Assembly: GCA_029260195.1 (NCBI GenBank)
Contig: JAJDDS010000566.1
Coordinates: forward strand, 1 to 9,705
Length of the DNA: 9,705 nucleotides
Direction of reading: 5' to 3'
DNA from: Phycisphaerae bacterium
GTDB lineage: Bacteria; Planctomycetota; Phycisphaerae; UBA1845
The translations under genes were made by a program, and so were the position numbers. This document shows, one piece after another, positions 5,179-9,705 of this stretch (its first letter is position 1; each line of letters begins with the position of its first letter). The notes under the pieces were generated by a model that was not told the DNA's origin, did no database searches, and saw only the letters and a list, made by a program, of their open reading frames with translations.

Positions 5179-8100
5179 ATGTCTACAAAGTTGTTGTCGG
5201 TGTGCGGATTGACCGTTGTGGCTATTGGTTTGGCGGCGATGGTGGGGCATGCCCAGAACTCCGAGACGAAGGCCGTTGTTGGCGCCGTAGATCAGCCGGT
5301 CGCCGAGCAAGCGGAGCTGCGGACGGCCAGGCTGTCCGACCAACCCGCCCCGGCCTCGGCGTCCACGCAGACGCGCAGCGGCGCGGCGACCGCCGCCATC
5401 AGCGAAGGCGCTGGACCACCGCGTTCGGGCGTGCGCGTGCAGGATGCCCCGATGGAGGATGCGGAAGATGTCGGGACCTCCAGGGCGCAGAGACCCGCCA
5501 GCTGGTGCCGCACGGAGACTCGAAGAACCGGTCAGGGCGCGGACCTTACCCTCCCGGTATGTGCCGAGGGCCAGTGTGGTGAACCCGCCCTGCGCGATGC
5601 GTATATTCCCGACGGTATGACGCCCGTCAAGACGATCCGCGTGCGCTTCCACGTGTTCTGTAACGATGACGGGACGAACTGCGCGGCGACCGCAGCCGAT
5701 GCGAACGCGCAAATCGTGCAGATGAACTCCGATTTCGCTCCGTATCGAGTCCAATTCACACACACGACGACGTTTCACAATAACTCCGCGTACCGCCAGT
5801 ATTCGGAGGTTCCGGATGACGTGCCGATGCGGACGACCTACGCCGAGAGCCCCGCCACGCAGTGCAACGTCTACGTGGTCAACGTGCTGGACGGCTGGCT
5901 GGGGTGGGGGACGTTTCCGTGGGATGCGGACGCACTGACCGCAACGGGCGGCATCGTCGTCGACGACTCTTGGTTCGGTGCCGGCGACAAGACCATGACG
6001 CACGAGATGGGGCACAACATCGGGTTGTGGCATACGCATCACGGCGTCTCCGAGTTCGTCGGCGAGCCCTGTTACGCCGATTTCATCCCGTGTGATTGCA
6101 CCTGTTACGAACTGGCCAACGGCGTCGACGGCGATATCACCGGCGACATGTGCAGCGACACCGCTTCGACGCCCGTCAACTTCACTTGCAGCCCTCCCGG
6201 GGGAACCGACGCTTGTCTCGACACGTTCCCGTGGGGCGCGACCGATCCGCAGAACTACATGGGCTACGCGCCGGACTCGTGCTACACCGAGTTCAGCTTG
6301 CAACAGTCGGGGCGCTTCCATTGCTGGGTTAACGACGTGATGACGGGGTGGCTCGCGGCGGGTGAGAAGTACTGTCCGAACTGCTTCACGAACGCGGGCA
6401 ACCGAACGGTCTGCGAGAGCGGTGGCAGCCCAGACGACTGGATCACGTTCGTCGAGTTCAACACAATCGACAACCCAACCGGCTCCGAGAACAACGGATG
6501 CAGTTATGGCGATTACACCGCCATGTCGACGGTCGTGTCCCCGGGCCAAACGCATACGCTGTTTGTGTCGGTGTGCTCGGAAGGCCAGTGGACACAGCAT
6601 GTTCGCGCGTGGATCGACTGGGACCAGAGTAATACGTTCGAGGCGGGCGAGAGTTACTACCTCGGGAGTGGCGTCGACGTATCGCTGTCGCTGCCGATCA
6701 CAGTGCCGTCGAGCGCAGCCCCCGGCTGCACCCGGATGCGCGTGATTGAGCAGTACAATGCTGATCCGACGGACCCGTGCGCGCCCAGTACTTCCTTCGG
6801 TGAGATCGAGGACTACACGGTTTGTGTCACGGGCGGACTCGAATGCCCGAACGTCTCCGTTTACCAAGCCACCGCCCTCGGTTTGCCCATACCCGACAAT
6901 TCCACCAACGGCGTTTCGCACACGATCGTCGTGCCCGACACCGGGACCGTCACAGACGTCAACGTGGACTTGGCGATCGCCCATACCTATGTGGGCGACC
7001 TTTGCGCGACCGTATCGCATGGTGGCGTGACCGCGAGGCTGATCCAGCGAATGGGTGACAGCAGCGGTCTGGCCTGCGATGCAATCGGTTGCTGTGGCTG
7101 CAACGCCTCCAACCTGGTGGGCATCATTCTCGATGACGAGGGTGTCGGCGGGCTCATCAACGACCAGTGCATTACCGGGTTGACTTCGCCGCCGAACTAC
7201 ATTCCCGAGTTCCCCTTGAGCGCGTTCGACGGCATGGACCCGGCTGGAAACTGGACGATCACGGTCAACGACAACGCGGGCGCGGACACCGGATCGCTGC
7301 AAGGCTGGTCGCTGCACATTTGCGGCACGAGCGCCGGTGTATGCGGAGATGCCCAGGCCGGCGACTGCTGCCAGGCCAACGGAACGCCGGGGTGCAATGA
7401 TGGGGCCTGCTGTGATTCGGTGTGCGGCGCCGATCCTTTCTGCTGCAATACCCAATGGGACACTACCTGCGCAAACGAGGCCGCCGCCGACCCGAACTGC
7501 ACGACCGGCACCTGTGCCTGCGGCCAGCCCAACGCCGGCGACTGCTGCGCAGCCAATACTACACCGGGATGCGCCGTCGCCGCATGTTGCCAATCGGTTT
7601 GCGCCGGCGATGCTTTCTGTTGCGACACCGAATGGGACCCTCTCTGCGCCGACGCAGCCGTTGCCGACCCGAACTGCGTCTGTGATGTTGCGTGCGGCAA
7701 CGGCGATTGCCAGCCCGGTCAGGGTGAGACGTGCGACACGTGCCCCGAGGACTGCGGCGATTGCTGCGGGAACGGCGTTTGCGATACACAATTCAACGAG
7801 AACTGCACGAGCTGTGCACTCGATTGCTCCTGCGCGGTCGGCGAGAACTGCATCGACGGCGTGTGCTTCCCGGCGTGCGGAAACGGTGACTGCGAACCGG
7901 GCAACGGCGAAGACTGCGCCACCTGCCTGGCCGACTGCGGGTCGTGTGGACCCTGCATCTTCCAGCCCCCGAACCAACTGAACGGAATCTTCTCCGACGT
8001 TGACTGCGACTTCTGTGCCGGCGGTGCGGGAGGCCTGCAGCTGCTCGCAGAGCAGTTCATCCTGGACGGGAGCGAGACCCTCCAAGGCGTGAGGTGGTGG

Positions 8101-9705
8101 GGCGGGTACTTCCCCGACGATATTGCGCTCAACCCGAGTTGCATCGAAATCGTCATCTACGCAAATGGGGCAGCCGCGCCGTTGCCAAGCACTGAGCTCT
8201 TCCGATGGAGTTGCGTGGACGTACCGAAGGCGCAGACCGGCGCCATGCTATTCGGCGTGCATGAGTGGCGACATGAGTACATGTTCCCGACCCCGCCGGC
8301 GCTCGGCGCGGGCACGTATTGGATCGAGATCTACGAGAACACGGCTGGGAGCCCCGAGTCCTACTTCTGGGAGACCGGCACCTTCGATAACGCCCATGGA
8401 ATCGTTGGACAGGCCTTCACCTTCACCCTGCCCGAATCCCCGTGGAGCTTCGACTCGTCGACGGACATGGCCTTCGAGTTGATCTGTGACGTTTTCACCT
8501 GTCCGGGCGAGGGCAACTGTTTCGACCCTCTGGGCAACGGAACGCCAGGTTGCAATGACGAAGGTTGCTGCAACGCGGTCTGCTCCGAGGACCCGTTCTG
8601 CTGCGATACGGAATGGGACGACATCTGTGCCGGTGAGGCTTTGGTTCTTTGCGGCAACCCGGCCTGCGGACCGGGCGCCGGTGCTTGCGATCAGGCGAAC
8701 GGTACGCCCGGATGCGATGACCCGATCTGCTGCAAGAAGGTCTGCCTCGGCGACCCGTTCTGCTGCGAAAGCGAATGGGATCAGCTCTGCGCCGATGGAG
8801 CGATCGCATTGGGTTGCGCGCAACCAGGAAAGAGCATCCCCGCCGGCAACGATTGCTTCAACACCGACAGCGACTGTGATGGAACAACCGCATTCAACCT
8901 GACGATTCCCGGCGGATTCTTCTGCTCGGGACAGCCGCCGTTCAATACGGTCGTCAACGTCAAAGGGGCGGGCTTTGTTGATACCAGCGTGGTCCGACTC
9001 GAAAACGTCCTGGTCGAAGTGGGCGGACCCTGCGGCGTGACGCCAACGCAGGTCCAATTCCTGGACCTTGTCAGTTGCGGCCTCATCAGTGTTCCCGGGC
9101 CTTGTCCCGGACCGTATCAGGTTCAGGTCGGCTTGGATCCGAACATCCCGCCGACCCAACAGCCGTTGGGCGTCATGGAAATCTGCAAGATCGACGATCA
9201 GGGAGGGACGTTCAGCTCCCATCTCGAGATTGGCATCGCCGTGACATTCACGGATGCCGCCGGTGGTCCGGTCAACGGTAACCTCCCGAGCCTGATCCAG
9301 TTGGACGTCTTCGATGCGCCTTGGCTGCAGGGACCACTTTGCGACGCCACTTTCCCATGCACACCCGGCTTCTGCCCGGGACTTCAGAAATCACCCCCCA
9401 AGTTTCCCGATCCCGTGTGTTGTCCCCAGGTCTGCCACGCCAATCCAGCCGGCGGACATGATCATTGCACACAACTCGCCGGTGAGGTGCCCTGCACGAA
9501 GTGCCCCATCACCGGACCCTGCGGTGACGGCGATGTGGGTCCGGGCGAGGATTGCGACCCGGCGGCGCCCCCGCCGGGGAACGCCTGTCCAGACGGATCG
9601 CCGTGCCCGGACGATTGCATCTGTCCGCCGATCAAGACGGTGTTCGCGGGTCACGACCTGTTCACAACACCGGCTGCCGGTGCGTTGCACGACTTCGGCA
9701 CGACG
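5179..9705 (+). CDS. secreted M43 (pappalysin-family) metalloprotease with GEVED, P domain and cysteine-rich repeats (3' end outside window)
   Basis: The frame is open for all 1509 codons to the right edge. Order of parts: signal peptide (1 to about 25, cleavage after VGHA); propeptide (about 26-149) with WCRT at Cys110, a possible cysteine switch; catalytic domain (about 150-394) with HEMGHNIGLWH at 275-285, giving zinc ligands His275, His279 and His285, catalytic Glu276, and a Met-turn NYMGY with Met361; GEVED domain (about 395-552) with AWIDWDQ and GEIEDYTV (541-548); proprotein-convertase P domain (about 555-717) with IPDN, HTYVGDL and GNWTITV plus GSLQGWSLHICG; cysteine repeats (722-833); three CGNG.C repeats (839-923); beta-sandwich (about 926-1104); two more cysteine repeats (1108-1213); another beta-rich region; and a GDG..GEDCD module (1448-1482). 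The M43 call is firm. It should be exported and cleave proteins outside the cell; the substrate is unknown. The Met-turn has Gly where Asp is usual in the family. Extensive cysteines imply disulfide-stabilised extracellular structure. Antisense frames here are shadows. Confidence 0.93.
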   Translation, partial: MSTKLLSVCGLTVVAIGLAAMVGHAQNSETKAVVGAVDQPVAEQAELRTARLSDQPAPASASTQTRSGAATAAISEGAGPPRSGVRVQDAPMEDAEDVGTSRAQRPASWCRTETRRTGQGADLTLPVCAEGQCGEPALRDAYIPDGMTPVKTIRVRFHVFCNDDGTNCAATAADANAQIVQMNSDFAPYRVQFTHTTTFHNNSAYRQYSEVPDDVPMRTTYAESPATQCNVYVVNVLDGWLGWGTFPWDADALTATGGIVVDDSWFGAGDKTMTHEMGHNIGLWHTHHGVSEFVGEPCYADFIPCDCTCYELANGVDGDITGDMCSDTASTPVNFTCSPPGGTDACLDTFPWGATDPQNYMGYAPDSCYTEFSLQQSGRFHCWVNDVMTGWLAAGEKYCPNCFTNAGNRTVCESGGSPDDWITFVEFNTIDNPTGSENNGCSYGDYTAMSTVVSPGQTHTLFVSVCSEGQWTQHVRAWIDWDQSNTFEAGESYYLGSGVDVSLSLPITVPSSAAPGCTRMRVIEQYNADPTDPCAPSTSFGEIEDYTVCVTGGLECPNVSVYQATALGLPIPDNSTNGVSHTIVVPDTGTVTDVNVDLAIAHTYVGDLCATVSHGGVTARLIQRMGDSSGLACDAIGCCGCNASNLVGIILDDEGVGGLINDQCITGLTSPPNYIPEFPLSAFDGMDPAGNWTITVNDNAGADTGSLQGWSLHICGTSAGVCGDAQAGDCCQANGTPGCNDGACCDSVCGADPFCCNTQWDTTCANEAAADPNCTTGTCACGQPNAGDCCAANTTPGCAVAACCQSVCAGDAFCCDTEWDPLCADAAVADPNCVCDVACGNGDCQPGQGETCDTCPEDCGDCCGNGVCDTQFNENCTSCALDCSCAVGENCIDGVCFPACGNGDCEPGNGEDCATCLADCGSCGPCIFQPPNQLNGIFSDVDCDFCAGGAGGLQLLAEQFILDGSETLQGVRWWGGYFPDDIALNPSCIEIVIYANGAAAPLPSTELFRWSCVDVPKAQTGAMLFGVHEWRHEYMFPTPPALGAGTYWIEIYENTAGSPESYFWETGTFDNAHGIVGQAFTFTLPESPWSFDSSTDMAFELICDVFTCPGEGNCFDPLGNGTPGCNDEGCCNAVCSEDPFCCDTEWDDICAGEALVLCGNPACGPGAGACDQANGTPGCDDPICCKKVCLGDPFCCESEWDQLCADGAIALGCAQPGKSIPAGNDCFNTDSDCDGTTAFNLTIPGGFFCSGQPPFNTVVNVKGAGFVDTSVVRLENVLVEVGGPCGVTPTQVQFLDLVSCGLISVPGPCPGPYQVQVGLDPNIPPTQQPLGVMEICKIDDQGGTFSSHLEIGIAVTFTDAAGGPVNGNLPSLIQLDVFDAPWLQGPLCDATFPCTPGFCPGLQKSPPKFPDPVCCPQVCHANPAGGHDHCTQLAGEVPCTKCPITGPCGDGDVGPGEDCDPAAPPPGNACPDGSPCPDDCICPPIKTVFAGHDLFTTPAAGALHDFGTT
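7342..7677 (+). repeat. cysteine-rich protein repeats, block 1 (two 53-residue copies)
   Basis: Copies at 7342-7500 (residues 722-774) and 7519-7677 (781-833) are both 53 residues, offset by 177 bases. Shared pattern: C, then AGDCC, AN.TPGC, four residues, CC..VC, two or three residues, D.FCC.T.WD..CA, and PNC. Each has 11 cysteines. I know no named family for it, though I recall similar motifs in other planctomycete secreted proteins. It is probably a small disulfide-rich fold for binding or spacing. Confidence 0.85.
7693..7947 (+). repeat. three CGNG.C-type cysteine repeats
   Basis: Copies at 7693-7764, 7765-7833 and 7876-7947 share CGNG.C, then a short stretch with GE.C or NENC, then C..C..DC. 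The middle copy is diverged (TQFNENC, then SCAL). This short disulfide repeat is seen on secreted proteins of planctomycetes and myxobacteria; its role is unknown. Confidence 0.75.
8500..8817 (+). repeat. cysteine-rich protein repeats, block 2 (two 51-residue copies)
   Basis: Copies at 8500-8652 (residues 1108-1158) and 8665-8817 (1163-1213) match block 1 through NGTPGC, CC..VC, DPFCC and EWD..CA, but each has a single Cys where block 1 has the CC of AGDCC, and the tail is shorter. The two blocks thus form distinct subtypes, separated by a beta-sandwich domain. Confidence 0.85.
9520..9624 (+). repeat. Myxococcus-type cysteine repeat-like module
   Basis: CGDGDVGPGEDCDP followed by C, PC, DDCIC resembles the disulfide repeat with consensus CGDG...GE.CDDG described for myxobacterial secreted proteins. 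One copy is visible before the protein enters a new module (AGHDLFTTPAAGALHDFG) and leaves the window. Confidence 0.5.

Noticed and set aside
5041..8085. Long minus-strand frame of 1014 codons opposite the metalloprotease gene
   Set aside because: Its translation is low-complexity Val/Ala/Arg/Gly with no domains, while the plus strand shows a signal peptide, zinc motif and several domains in one frame. It is a GC-rich antisense shadow.
8248..9222. Minus-strand frame of 324 codons
   Set aside because: Same reasoning: it lies opposite recognisable cysteine repeats and beta domains of the protease gene.

Overview
This GC-rich window looks like chromosomal DNA of a planctomycete, most likely a Phycisphaerae-type lineage. 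The evidence is the domain vocabulary: a C-terminal dockerin-like repeat pair, GEVED and proprotein-convertase P domains on a secreted protease, cysteine-rich repeats of the CC..VC..D.FCC...WD..C type, and a lipoprotein alpha/beta hydrolase. This assignment is inferred from protein style; there is no marker gene.

Layout, left to right. Bases 1-244 hold the 3' end of a plus-strand gene ending in a dockerin-like module. A short spacer with a good sigma70-like promoter (284-311) leads into a lipoprotein alpha/beta hydrolase (384-1181). Bases 1182-1829 have no convincing protein gene. They carry a promoter-like sequence (1295-1323) followed by a dense series of stem-loops and a GA-rich tandem repeat (about 1330-1700). 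This is my best candidate for an undescribed structured RNA. A minus-strand gene (3926-1830) follows. It encodes a 698-residue protein with an apparent beta-sandwich, an alpha/beta middle region, and a C-terminal region that resembles an M14 carboxypeptidase fold without its zinc ligands. Its promoter, Shine-Dalgarno and GTG start are all visible.

Bases 4014-5178 are mostly non-coding. They contain a possible zinc-ribbon ORF or gene relic on the minus strand, an interspersed-repeat-like palindrome, a nested palindrome, and a long leader for the last gene. From 5179 to the right edge runs one open plus-strand frame of at least 1509 codons. It encodes a secreted multidomain M43 (pappalysin-family) metalloprotease: signal peptide, propeptide, catalytic domain with HExxHxxGxxH and Met-turn, GEVED, P domain, two blocks of cysteine-rich repeats separated by a beta-sandwich, then further modules. 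It is cut off by the window edge.

Three of the four well-supported genes encode exported or envelope proteins (dockerin-bearing, lipoprotein, secreted protease). They do not form an operon: the genes differ in orientation and each has its own promoter candidate. All function assignments come from motif recognition by eye; no database search or folding was run.
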